Assembly: GCF_014649835.1 (NCBI RefSeq)
Contig: NZ_BMTU01000002.1
Location: 496,001 to 560,000, forward strand
Length of the DNA: 64,000 nucleotides
Reading direction: 5' to 3'
Source: Streptomyces pilosus
GTDB taxonomy: Bacteria; Actinomycetota; Actinomycetes; Streptomycetales; Streptomycetaceae
The translations under genes and the position numbers were made by a program. Numbering within the stretch: the stretch's first letter is position 1; the number at the start of each line of letters is the position of its first letter. This document shows positions 56,022 through 63,785 of this stretch, piece after piece. The notes under the pieces were generated by a model that saw only the letters and a list, made by a program, of their open reading frames with translations, made no database searches and was not told where the DNA came from.

Positions 56022-56432
56022 TCAGTCGAGGATGGCGGTCGCCTCCACCTCGACCAGCACATCGGGCTCGAAGAGGTGGTCCACGCCGATCAGCGACGAC
56101 GGAGGAAGCGGCACCGCGAGCCCGATCTCCTCCGCCACCTGTTCGACGCCCGCCATGAACGCGCCGATCTTCTCGGGCGCCCAGTCGGTCACGTAGAACG
56201 TCAGCCGCAGCACGTCGTCGAACGAGGCGCCCGCGCCGGCCAGACCCGTCGCGGTGTTCCGCAGGGCGTGGGCGACCTGCCCCGCGAGGTCGCCGGGGGC
56301 GAGCGGGGATCCGTCCGCCGAGCGGGCGATCTGCCCGCTGACGTGCACGTGACGCGTGCCGGTGCCGACGGCGACGTGCTCGTAGGGCGTGGGGCGCAGC
56401 ATGCCTTCGGGGGTGAAACGACGGACGGGCAT
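56022..56432 (-). CDS. RidA/YjgF-family protein
   Basis: A 136-residue Rid-family protein. Members deaminate reactive enamine/imine intermediates; the canonical RidA arginine region is only partly recognisable here (VLRLTFYVTDW, VEVEATAILD), so it may belong to another Rid subfamily. The start at 56432 gives MPVRRFTPEGM. It is divergent from an HxlR regulator with about 80 bases between starts, suggesting it is that regulator's target. Confidence 0.85.
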   Translation of the reverse strand: MPVRRFTPEGMLRPTPYEHVAVGTGTRHVHVSGQIARSADGSPLAPGDLAGQVAHALRNTATGLAGAGASFDDVLRLTFYVTDWAPEKIGAFMAGVEQVAEEIGLAVPLPPSSLIGVDHLFEPDVLVEVEATAILD

Positions 56433-56457
56433 CGAGGTCTCCTCGTGTGAGCCGAAC

Positions 56458-56477
56458 AGGTATACCTTTGCTACCTG
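56458..56477. promoter_or_regulatory. Operator candidate in the RidA/HxlR divergent region
   Basis: AGGTATACCT (56458-56467) is a perfect palindrome, followed by TACC and GGTA half-sites (to about 56480). HxlR-type regulators bind such GGTA/TACC repeats, so autoregulation and control of the RidA gene are likely. Confidence 0.55.
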
Positions 56478-56511
56478 GTACACGAAGGACACTTCAAGGA
56501 GACCACGTATC

Positions 56512-56883
56512 GTGCCGGATACCCCGCAGGGCCCCGAGGACAGGTTCGAGATCGCTCACCCTCACCGCGAGCTCCTCGACCAGGTGCTGGACAAGTGGTC
56601 GCTGAGCGTCCTCAACGAACTCTGCGAACGGCCCTGCCGCTTCAACGACCTGCGCCGCGCCATCCCCGCGGTGACCCAGAAGTCGCTCACCGCGACGCTG
56701 CGGCGGCTCGAACGCAACGGCATCGTCGAGCGCGCGCTCCTCAGCTCCCGGCCCGTCGCCGTCGAGTACCGGATCACCCCGCTGGGCAAGACCATGCGGC
56801 CGCCGGTCGAAGTGCTGCTGGAATGGGCCGCCGCCCACATGCCCGAGATCGAACGCGCCCGCCGGGCCTTCGACCTCGCATGA
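56512..56883 (+). CDS. HxlR-family transcriptional regulator
   Basis: A 123-residue winged-helix regulator. The HxlR hallmarks are VLDKWSLSVLNELCERPCRFNDLRRAI and TQKSLTATLRRLERNGIVERALLSSRPVAVEYRITPLG. No cysteine in the typical redox position is seen beyond those in ELCERPC, which could be sensing residues. The GTG at 56512 follows AAGGAGA. Likely represses the divergent RidA gene. Confidence 0.88.
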   Translation: MPDTPQGPEDRFEIAHPHRELLDQVLDKWSLSVLNELCERPCRFNDLRRAIPAVTQKSLTATLRRLERNGIVERALLSSRPVAVEYRITPLGKTMRPPVEVLLEWAAAHMPEIERARRAFDLA

Positions 56884-57023
56884 CCGCGAGCTCTGTTCCC
56901 TGACGTGAGGTTCGTGCCGGGAACCCTCAAGTCGCGTTACTGACAGCGCTGTTCACGGCCCCCTGCCGGTCGTCGACTGGCAGAATCGGTCCGTGACGGC
57001 AGGCCTGGGACGGGAGTGGGCAC

Positions 57024-57179
57024 ATGAGCGCGACGCGGCACGGGACGACGCGGCGGGCGGAGACGGCAGTTCCGGCGGGGCGGACCCGGTGGGGGATCGT
57101 CGCCCTGATCCTCGGGGCGCCCGCTCTGTTCGTGTTCGGCCTGCTCTTCCTCCTGCTGCTCTGGGTGCTGCTCGGCTGA
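57024..57179 (+). CDS. Small single-helix membrane protein
   Basis: A 51-residue protein below usual gene-caller cutoffs. The first 23 residues are basic (MSATRHGTTRRAETAVPAGR), followed by one hydrophobic helix (about 25-50, ending LLFLLLLWVLLG) and the stop. GGGAG lies eight bases before the ATG. Function is unknown; such proteins often modulate membrane complexes. Confidence 0.65.
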   Translation: MSATRHGTTRRAETAVPAGRTRWGIVALILGAPALFVFGLLFLLLLWVLLG

Positions 57180-57290
57180 CCTCTCCGGGCGCGCGGCACG
57201 GACCGTCCTTGACCTGAACCGGACTTGAGCTTCTACGTTCGTGACAGGCCGCGCGGACCGACCGGCGGTGCCCTTCCGAGGAGGTTCGTC

Positions 57291-57776
57291 ATGGGCGAGC
57301 GCACAGCTCACACCGACATTCCCGAGCGTTACCGCTATGCCGTGATCCCGCACATCATGGTCGACGACGCCGCGGCGGCGATCGACTTCTACCGGCGGGC
57401 GTTCGGCGCGCGCGAGGACTTCCGCATCGACGCTCCGGGCGGCGGGATCCTGCACGCCGAGATCACCATCGGCCGGTCGGTGCTGATGCTGGGGGACGCC
57501 AGTGTGGAGGAGGCGGAGGCGGGTTCCTTCGCCGCACCGGCCTCCCTCGGCGGGGGCACGTCCGTCACACTGCACGTCTTCGTGCCCGACGTGGACGGCC
57601 TGGCCAAGCGCGCGGAGGCCGCCGGCGCGGAGATCCTCCAGCCGCCGACGGACATGTTCCACGGGGACCGCACCGTCATCCTCAAGGACCCGCAGGGCCA
57701 CATGTGGGTCTTCCTGACCCATCTGGAGGACGTGACGGAGGAGGAACTCCGGCGACGTCTGGCCGCCGCCGGATGA
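57291..57776 (+). CDS. VOC-family (glyoxalase/bleomycin-resistance fold) protein, PhnB-like
   Basis: A 161-residue protein with two beta-alpha-beta-beta-beta repeats: the first starts YAVIPHIMVDDAAAAIDFYRRAFGA, the second SVTLHVFVPDVDGLAKRAEAAGAEI. The end pattern KDPQGHMWVFLTH fits PhnB-like members. Metal-binding residues are not all obvious, and the substrate is unknown. The ATG at 57291 follows GAGGAGG, the best ribosome site of the area. Confidence 0.87.
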   Translation: MGERTAHTDIPERYRYAVIPHIMVDDAAAAIDFYRRAFGAREDFRIDAPGGGILHAEITIGRSVLMLGDASVEEAEAGSFAAPASLGGGTSVTLHVFVPDVDGLAKRAEAAGAEILQPPTDMFHGDRTVILKDPQGHMWVFLTHLEDVTEEELRRRLAAAG

Positions 57777-57820
57777 CCGGACCACCGACCGTACGGGCAC
57801 CGGACCGCCGGACCGTGCGG

Positions 57821-57842
57821 GCGCCGGCCCACGGGCCGGCGC
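57821..57842. terminator. Hairpin after the VOC gene
   Basis: GCGCCGGCCC (57821) and GGGCCGGCGC (57833) pair over a 2-base loop between convergent genes. Just before it a 17-base unit is repeated with a 24-base period (57787 and 57811, two mismatches). Confidence 0.65.
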
Positions 57843-57901
57843 GCCTCACGCTCCTCGCGCACGTGTGAAGGCCGGCCGGGCGCTCCGGCGAGCCCGCCCC
57901 C

Positions 57902-58801
57902 TCAGGCCGCCGTCCCGTCCTCGAAGGGAACGTCCAGCCGGTCGGCCACCGCGGTGAGCGCGGCACCCAGCGGCAGCGCGATCCTCGTGCGGGCATGCCG
58001 GTCGCCACGGGTGGGGTCCCGGTTGACGATCAGTACGGGCTTGCCCGCCTCGGCGGCCTGGCGGACGAACCGCAGCCCGGACATCACCGTCAGCGAGGAG
58101 CCGAGGACCAGCAGCGAGGACGCCTCACGGACCAGTGCGCGGCACTGCTCCACCCGCTGCGGCGGCACGTTCTCCCCGAAGAACACCACGTCCGGTTTGA
58201 GGACGCCGCCGCACACCGTGCAGGGCACCACGCGGAAGTCGCCGACCTGCTCGTCGGTGAGGTCGGCGTCACCGTCGGGATTGATGCCGGCCGCCGTCGG
58301 CGCGAAACCCGGGTTGGCCTCCTCGAGCCGCGCCGCGAGCGCGGCCCGCGGGCTGAAGGCACCGCAGGACAGGCAGACGACCCGGTCCAGGCCCCCGTGG
58401 AGCTCCACCACGCCCTCGCTGCCGGCGGCCCGGTGCAGCCCGTCGACGTTCTGGGTGATCACTCCGCGGAGCAGTCCGTGCCGCCCGAACGCGGCCACGG
58501 CCCGGTGCCCGGCGTTCGGGCGGGCCCGGCCGAAGGTGCGCCAGCCGAGGTGGCTGCGGGCCCAGTACCGGCGGCGCGCCTGCGGGCTGCCGGTGAAGTC
58601 CTGGTAGGTCATCGGGGTGTGCCGGCTCAGGCTGCCGCCCTCGCCCCGGTAGTCGGGGATGCCCGACTCGGTGGAGATGCCCGCCCCGCTGAGCACCAGC
58701 ACGCCACCGGCGTCCAGCACGTCGGCGACCGGGGCCAGGTCCGTGGTGCCCGGCGGCAGGTCGTCGGCCGGGGTCCAGCTCAGGGTGGGGCGCATGCGCA
58801 T
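57902..58801 (-). CDS. Sir2-family NAD-dependent protein deacetylase (sirtuin)
   Basis: A 299-residue sirtuin. The NAD site is VLSGAGISTESGIPDYRG, the substrate-site TQNVDGLHR and catalytic VVELHGG follow, and the zinc ligands are two CxxC pairs (CLSC and CTVC). NPDGDADL sits between the pairs as a class-typical insert. It removes acyl groups from lysines, for example on acetyl-CoA synthetase. An alternative start is the second Met two codons on. The gene is monocistronic. Confidence 0.92.
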   Translation of the reverse strand: MRMRPTLSWTPADDLPPGTTDLAPVADVLDAGGVLVLSGAGISTESGIPDYRGEGGSLSRHTPMTYQDFTGSPQARRRYWARSHLGWRTFGRARPNAGHRAVAAFGRHGLLRGVITQNVDGLHRAAGSEGVVELHGGLDRVVCLSCGAFSPRAALAARLEEANPGFAPTAAGINPDGDADLTDEQVGDFRVVPCTVCGGVLKPDVVFFGENVPPQRVEQCRALVREASSLLVLGSSLTVMSGLRFVRQAAEAGKPVLIVNRDPTRGDRHARTRIALPLGAALTAVADRLDVPFEDGTAA

Positions 58802-58995
58802 GCCGCCAGGGTACGGAACCGGCCGCCCCGCCCGCCGTGCCCGCGGGGCCCGGCCGCCCGGACAGCCGGACGCACTGCGCCCGGAGGGCGGGAGGCGCGG
58901 GGCCCGTCCGGCGCTCCGGCGCCGTGCGCGAGGGGTGTGCCGCGGCGGGGCCCGGGAGGGGGAGCCCGTTGCCGGGTCCCGCCGCGGTCCTGTGG

Positions 58996-59514
58996 TCAGC
59001 CGCCCACGTTGACGTCGATGCAGGCGTAGAACGCGTTGGTCGTGTCGGCCACGTTCCACACGGCCAGCACCTTCTGCTTCCCGGTCAGGCCGCCGAAGTC
59101 GACCTGGTGGTCGACGACCGCACCGGGCTTGGCGCCGCCGTCGTCGAACTGCGCGATCCGGCGGCCGCCGGCGTAGTACTCCCAGGTGCTGGTGGCGTGC
59201 TGGGCGGTGAGCCGCCAGGAGAACGTCGTGGTCGCGGCGACCGGCGTGACCGTCCAGCCCTTGCTGTCGTCGTCCAGTTCGGCGAAGCGGCTGTTGCCGC
59301 CGCTGCAACCGGTCAGGCCCTTGGGCCCCTCGACGCTCTGCGGTTCGTAGGTGATGTCGCCGCAGGAGACGGTGCCGGCGGCGCACTGGGCCTGCCGGCT
59401 GGGCGGGTCGGATATGTAGCCGTGCGCGCTCGCCGACGACGCGGGGAGACTGACGGCGACCACGGGGGCGAGAGCCGCGCCGATCAGCGCGGCGGTCTTC
59501 TTGCTGGTACGCAT
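58996..59514 (-). CDS. Secreted AA10 monooxygenase, single-domain chitin type
   Basis: A 172-residue copper enzyme without binding module. The signal peptide ends at ASA so H31 is the N-terminal copper ligand in HGYISDPPSRQAQC, and H106 in LTAQHATSTWEYY is the second. The short length and the HGYISDPPSR start match small chitin-active AA10 proteins. A dre/DasR-like site over the promoter supports a chitin role, since DasR controls chitin use. Confidence 0.93.
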   Translation of the reverse strand: MRTSKKTAALIGAALAPVVAVSLPASSASAHGYISDPPSRQAQCAAGTVSCGDITYEPQSVEGPKGLTGCSGGNSRFAELDDDSKGWTVTPVAATTTFSWRLTAQHATSTWEYYAGGRRIAQFDDGGAKPGAVVDHQVDFGGLTGKQKVLAVWNVADTTNAFYACIDVNVGG

Positions 59515-59710
59515 GGGGGAACTCCTTCACATCGGATCGTCCCCGGGCGCGCGTGGTCGTGGATGGTGCAGGGGGGAGACCGCACGCGGCAGGGCGACCG
59601 CTCGTGGGTGGGGCCAGGAGGCGCGAAGGTGGCGCGCGCTCGCCGTCCTCGCGGGGAAGTGGTCGGGGCCCGCGAAGGATCAACTCCCTAAGCGGAGCGA
59701 CGAGTTCTGT

Positions 59711-59749
59711 TGGCCTAGACCATACAAGCGGTGGGCGTGACCGTGTCAA
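59711..59749 (-). promoter_or_regulatory. Promoter with dre (DasR-responsive) site for the chitin-type AA10 gene
   Basis: On the minus strand TTGACA (59749-59744) and TTGTAT (59727-59722) are 16 bases apart. The plus-strand TGGCCTAGACCA at 59711-59722 matches the dre core TGGTCTAGACCA at 11 of 12 positions and covers the expected start site. The transcript would have a leader of about 200 bases. The remaining gap 59515-59859 has no gene. Confidence 0.65.
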
Positions 59750-59756
59750 GGGTGGT

Positions 59757-59784
59757 GCGGAACGGCACAGTTGTGCCGTTCCGC
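59757..59784. terminator. 28-bp palindrome, probable terminator of the DinB/methyltransferase unit
   Basis: 13-bp arms (GCGGAACGGCACA and its complement) flank a central GT. It is 75 bases after the DinB stop on the minus strand and just upstream of the AA10 promoter, so it likely insulates that promoter. Confidence 0.6.
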
Positions 59785-59859
59785 CCGGTGTGGTGCCTCC
59801 GGCGGCCCGCCGGCCGGGGCGACCGTGACGCCGTACCCGGAAGACCCGTCCGCAGGGGG

Positions 59860-60360
59860 TCAGCGTCCGGTCGTTCCGTCGATGAGCTCCCTCAGCACGT
59901 CCGCGTGTCCGGCGTGGCGCCCGGTCTCCTCGATCATGTGGGTGAGCGCCCAACGGACGCTGGGCGCAGGGCTGTCCGGCCGGGACCGCGGCAGCGGCGC
60001 CGCGAGGTCGGGGCATCCGTCGAGCACGTCGTCGGCCCGGGCCACCGCCTCCCGGTAGCGGGCGACCACATCGGCCACGCTGTCGTCGTCGGCGGCCCGG
60101 AAGGTGCTCTGCCAGTCGGTGACCCGTTCCCCGAGGAACGTCGCCCGCTCGACGAAGGTGAGGTGATGGAGCAGCCCCAGCAGGTTGGTGCCCGACGGCA
60201 CCGACGCCGTGCGGACCTGCGGTTCGGGGGCTCCCTCCACCTTCGCGCGGATCGACGTGCGGAGGTAACCGAGGAAGCCGCGCAGGACCTCGGCCTCACT
60301 GCTCCCGGTGCGCGGCGGCGGGGTGTCCCGGCGGCGTCCGTGACGCGGGGTGGCGGACAT
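59860..60360 (-). CDS. DinB-family protein (DUF664-like)
   Basis: A 166-residue four-helix protein of the DinB superfamily. Features are LLGLLHHLTFVERATFLG, where the histidines would bind metal, and WALTHMIEETGRHAGHADVLRELIDG with further histidines. Members act as thiol-dependent transferases or are uncharacterised. The start at 60360 gives MSATPRHG; a longer frame to 60384 is unlikely. It lies 27 bases downstream of the methyltransferase gene and probably shares its transcript. Confidence 0.86.
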   Translation of the reverse strand: MSATPRHGRRRDTPPPRTGSSEAEVLRGFLGYLRTSIRAKVEGAPEPQVRTASVPSGTNLLGLLHHLTFVERATFLGERVTDWQSTFRAADDDSVADVVARYREAVARADDVLDGCPDLAAPLPRSRPDSPAPSVRWALTHMIEETGRHAGHADVLRELIDGTTGR

Positions 60361-60387
60361 GGTGCCTCCTCGTGGGGTGTCCACGGC

Positions 60388-61014
60388 TCAAGCGGTGCGA
60401 CGGACGATCAGGACGTGGTCGGTGACCTCGGCGGACCGCCCGTCCGGCCCGGTCGCCGTCCGGCGCGGCGCGTCGGCCCGCTCGACCGTCCACATGTCCG
60501 GGGCCAGGGCCAGGTCGGCGGCGACCTCCCGCGGCGAGGGGTACCGGACACCGGGGTCCTGGTTCCACGACCACGGGGCGGTCGAGCCGTGGTCGACGAC
60601 GAGCAGGCGCCCACCCGGCCGCAGGCCGTGCGCCGCCGCGCGCAGCACGCGTGCCCGGTCCAGGCCGAGCGGGGTGTGCAGGTAGTGGGCGCAGACCAGG
60701 TCGAACGAGCCGGCCGGGAAGGACGCCTCCAGGTCGTGCCGCCGGGCGGTGATCAGGTCGTCCACGCCGTGCGCTGCGGCCAGCCCGGTGAGACGCTCGA
60801 CCGCCACGGACGACACGTCGACCGCCGTGACCTGCCAGCCCCGGCGGGCGAGCCACAGGGCGTCACCCCCGGCGCCGCAGCCGAGGTCCAGCGCCTCGCC
60901 GGGCGTCAGGCCGCCGACCACCTCGGTGAGACGCGTGTTCGGCCGTGGATCGGTGGCCGCGGGACGGTTCGCGTGGACGCCGTCCCAGAACGTGACCGCA
61001 TCGGTGGTACCCAT
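60388..61014 (-). CDS. SAM-dependent methyltransferase
   Basis: A 208-residue class I methyltransferase. The SAM-binding motif I is ALDLGCGAGGDALWLARRGW, followed by VTAVDVSSVAVERL and LVCAHYLHTPLG. The size and HDLEASFP segment fit small-molecule or thiol-type methyltransferases. The substrate is unknown. The DinB gene follows it. Confidence 0.9.
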   Translation of the reverse strand: MGTTDAVTFWDGVHANRPAATDPRPNTRLTEVVGGLTPGEALDLGCGAGGDALWLARRGWQVTAVDVSSVAVERLTGLAAAHGVDDLITARRHDLEASFPAGSFDLVCAHYLHTPLGLDRARVLRAAAHGLRPGGRLLVVDHGSTAPWSWNQDPGVRYPSPREVAADLALAPDMWTVERADAPRRTATGPDGRSAEVTDHVLIVRRTA

Positions 61015-61590
61015 CGAGGACTCCTTCAGCCGGGGATCGGGAATCCGAGTCTCGCCCGGACTCCCGGAAACCGGCACGCGAGCTTGCCGTTATGGCAAGA
61101 CGCAGGAAGGGCCGGCGGCCGCGCCGGGTTCGGCCGCGGGGAGGCCGGCCGCCCGCCGGTGGTGGGAGCGGGCCGGCCCGGGGAGACCGGGCGCCGCCGA
61201 GTACGGCGGTCGGCGTGTACATGCCGGTCGCGGCGAGGGCGGGACGCGGAGGGGACGCGCCCTCCGGCCGCCGCTCACCGGTGCGGTCGCACGGGGAGCG
61301 GGCAGCCGATCACACGAGCCGGACGGTATCGGGGCGAACGGCCGCGGCGGAGGCGGCGGGAGCGGACCACGAGAGCCGTGCCCCGGCGACGGCGAGGGTC
61401 GCGGGTGCCGCCGAGGACGGCGGTCGGCGTATGCGTGCCGGTCGCGGCGAGGTCGGGACGCGGATCGTGCGCCGCCCGCGGACAGCGCCGGTTGATCCGG
61501 GCGAGTGAAGACGGCTCGGGCAGGTGGGGGCACCCTTCGGGGAACGGCCCACGACGGCGTTCCCGCACGCGGTTCGCCTACGCTTCCCCC
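61015..61590. other. 576-base gap containing a diverged direct repeat
   Basis: No frame here gives a recognisable protein. A 58-bp segment at 61193-61250 recurs at 61407-61464 with 53 identical bases. The offset of 214 bases is not a multiple of three, so the copies would not be in one reading frame. The segment may be a duplicated regulatory or degenerate sequence. Confidence 0.55.
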
Positions 61591-62547
61591 GTGTCAGCTC
61601 CCCGCCTCCGTCGCGTCGCCGTCCTCGTGTCCGAAGGCGCCAAGCCGCTCGACGTCGGCATCCCCGCCCAGGTGTTCACGACCCGGGCGAGCATGCCGTA
61701 CGAGGTGCGGGTGTGCGGTGCTGCTCCCGGACCGGTCGCCGGGGGCGACGGCCTCTCGTACCACGTCGCCCAGGGCCTAGAGGCCCTGGAGTGGGCCGAC
61801 ATCGTCTTCGTCCCCGGCTACCGGTTCCCGGACCGCGAGGACCCGCCGCGGGCCGTCGTCGAGGCGCTGCTCGCCGCCCATCGGCGGGGCGCACGGCTCG
61901 CGGCCATCTCCACCGGCGCCTTCGCGCTGGCCGCCACCGGTCTGCTGGACGGCAGGCGTGCCACGACCCACTGGCACTACACCAGGGCCCTGGCGGCCAA
62001 GCACCCGTCGGTCCGCGTCGACGAGAACGTGCTGTTCGTCGACGAGGGCAGTGTGCTGACCTCGGCCGGCGCCGCCTCCGGCATCGACCTGTGTCTGCAC
62101 ATCCTGCGCGGCGACCTGGGCGTGGCCGCGTCCAACCACGCCGCCCGGCGCCTGGTCGCGGCGCCCTACCGCAGTGGCGGCCAGGCCCAGTACGTGCCGC
62201 GCAGCGTGCCCGAGCAGCTCGGGGAGCGGTTCGCCGCCACCCGTGAGTGGGCACTGCGCCGGCTCGGCGAACCCCTCACCCTCGGCGCGCTCGCCGGGCA
62301 CGCGGCGGTCTCGCCGCGCACGTTCTCGCGCCGCTTCGTCGAGGACACCGGCTACACACCCATGCAGTGGGTGATGCGCGCCCGCATCGACGCCGCCCGC
62401 GAGCTGCTGGAGCGCTCGCAGCTGGGCGTCGAGCAGATCGCCGCCGACGTCGGCCTGGGCACCGGGGCCAATCTGCGCCTGCACTTCCAGCGCATCCTCG
62501 GCACCACACCGAGCGAGTACCGGCGCACCTTCGCCCGGGGCGAATGA
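61591..62547 (+). CDS. GlxA-type AraC-family regulator (DJ-1/PfpI-like N-terminal domain)
   Basis: A 318-residue regulator. Residues 8-170 form a DJ-1/PfpI-like amidase-fold sensor (VAVLVSEGAKPLDVGIPAQVF, ISTGAFALAATGLLDGRRATTHW; the nucleophile position holds threonine rather than cysteine). The last 100 residues are an AraC double helix-turn-helix ending GTTPSEYRR. The GTG at 61591 has no ribosome site, and a TACGCT lies six to eleven bases upstream, so a leaderless message is likely. The ligand is unknown. Confidence 0.9.
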   Translation: MSAPRLRRVAVLVSEGAKPLDVGIPAQVFTTRASMPYEVRVCGAAPGPVAGGDGLSYHVAQGLEALEWADIVFVPGYRFPDREDPPRAVVEALLAAHRRGARLAAISTGAFALAATGLLDGRRATTHWHYTRALAAKHPSVRVDENVLFVDEGSVLTSAGAASGIDLCLHILRGDLGVAASNHAARRLVAAPYRSGGQAQYVPRSVPEQLGERFAATREWALRRLGEPLTLGALAGHAAVSPRTFSRRFVEDTGYTPMQWVMRARIDAARELLERSQLGVEQIAADVGLGTGANLRLHFQRILGTTPSEYRRTFARGE

Positions 62548-62652
62548 GCGGGCGGCACGCCCTGGCGCGATCCTTTCGAACCGTGGCGATCATGCCGCTG
62601 CCACGCCCGCGGGCCGAGCGCGATGCTGGCTGTGGACGAAGGGACACCACAC

Positions 62653-63651
62653 ATGACGCGTATCGCCATCAACGGGTTCGGCCGCATCGGACGCAACGTG
62701 CTGCGTGCGCTCCTGGAGCGCGACAGCACCTTGGAGGTCGTGGCCATCAACGACCTCGCGGATCCGGCCACTTCGGCGCGACTGCTCGCCTACGACACGA
62801 CCGCCGGCCGGCTCGGCCGACCGGTCACCGTCGACGGGAACGCTCTCGTCGTCGACGGCCGCCGCATCACGGTCCTCGCCGAGCGGGAGCCGGCCCGGCT
62901 GCCGTGGGCCGAACTCGGCGTGGACATCGTGCTGGAAGCCACCGGCCGCTTCACCTCCGCCAAGGCCGCCCGGGCCCACCTCGACGCGGGAGCCACCCGG
63001 GTCCTGGTCGGCGCGCCGTCGGACGGCGCCGACGTCACCCTGGCGTACGGCGTGAACAACGACGCCTACGACCCCGACCTGCACAGGATCGTCTCCAACG
63101 CCTCGTGCACGACGAACGCGCTCGCGCCGCTGGCCGCGGTACTCGACGGCCTCGCCGGCATCGAGCACGGCTTCATGACGACGGTGCACGCCTACACCCA
63201 GGAGCAGAACCTCCAGGACGGTCCGCACCGCGACGCCCGCCGGGCCCGCGCCGCCGCCGTCAACATCGTGCCGACGACCACGGGCGCCGCCAAGGCGATC
63301 GGCCTGGTGCTGCCCGGCCTCGACGGCAAGCTGTCGGGTGACTCGATCCGCGTGCCGGTCCCCGTGGGCTCGATCGTCGAGCTCAACACCACCGTCACGC
63401 GGGACGTCACGCGCGAGGAGGTGCTGGAGGCCTACCGGGCCGCCGCGCAGGGGCCGCTCGCGGGAGTGCTCGAGTACTCGGAGGACCCGCTGGTGTCGTC
63501 CGACATCACCGGCAACCCGGCGTCGTCGATCTTCGACGCGGACCTCACCCGGGTGGACGGCCGGCACGTCAAGGTGGTCGCCTGGTACGACAACGAGTGG
63601 GGCTTCTCCAACCGGGTGATCGACACCCTGGAACTGCTCGCCGCCCGCTGA
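62653..63651 (+). CDS. gap: Glyceraldehyde-3-phosphate dehydrogenase
   Basis: A 332-residue glycolytic enzyme. The NAD site is INGFGRIGRNVLRA, the catalytic C152 is in SNASCTTNALAP, and later family segments are present (TTGAAKAIGLVLP, WYDNEWGFSNRV). The ATG at 62653 begins the classical first strand. Several Streptomyces genomes carry more than one gap gene; this copy stands alone, without pgk or tpi, and may be the secondary isoform. Confidence 0.95.
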   Translation: MTRIAINGFGRIGRNVLRALLERDSTLEVVAINDLADPATSARLLAYDTTAGRLGRPVTVDGNALVVDGRRITVLAEREPARLPWAELGVDIVLEATGRFTSAKAARAHLDAGATRVLVGAPSDGADVTLAYGVNNDAYDPDLHRIVSNASCTTNALAPLAAVLDGLAGIEHGFMTTVHAYTQEQNLQDGPHRDARRARAAAVNIVPTTTGAAKAIGLVLPGLDGKLSGDSIRVPVPVGSIVELNTTVTRDVTREEVLEAYRAAAQGPLAGVLEYSEDPLVSSDITGNPASSIFDADLTRVDGRHVKVVAWYDNEWGFSNRVIDTLELLAAR

Positions 63652-63785
63652 ACCGGCCCCGGCCGGTCCGGCGGCGCGCACCCCTCGCGGGCCGGTGACT
63701 CCGTCGGCACCCTCGCGCGGACGGTGCCGCCGGCCCCGGCCCGTCGCCGCCCACCGGGAAACCGGCTGCTCCGGTCCCTCCCCGC

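Noticed and set aside
61092..61533. Frames on both strands between the methyltransferase and AraC genes
   Set aside because: Low-complexity basic products without domains; the internal 58-bp repeat is out of phase, arguing against coding.
59731..61590. Large upstream extension of the AraC/GlxA regulator frame
   Set aside because: The extension crosses a palindrome, the DinB and methyltransferase genes on the other strand and a gene-free repeat region; the recognisable domain starts at the GTG at 61591.
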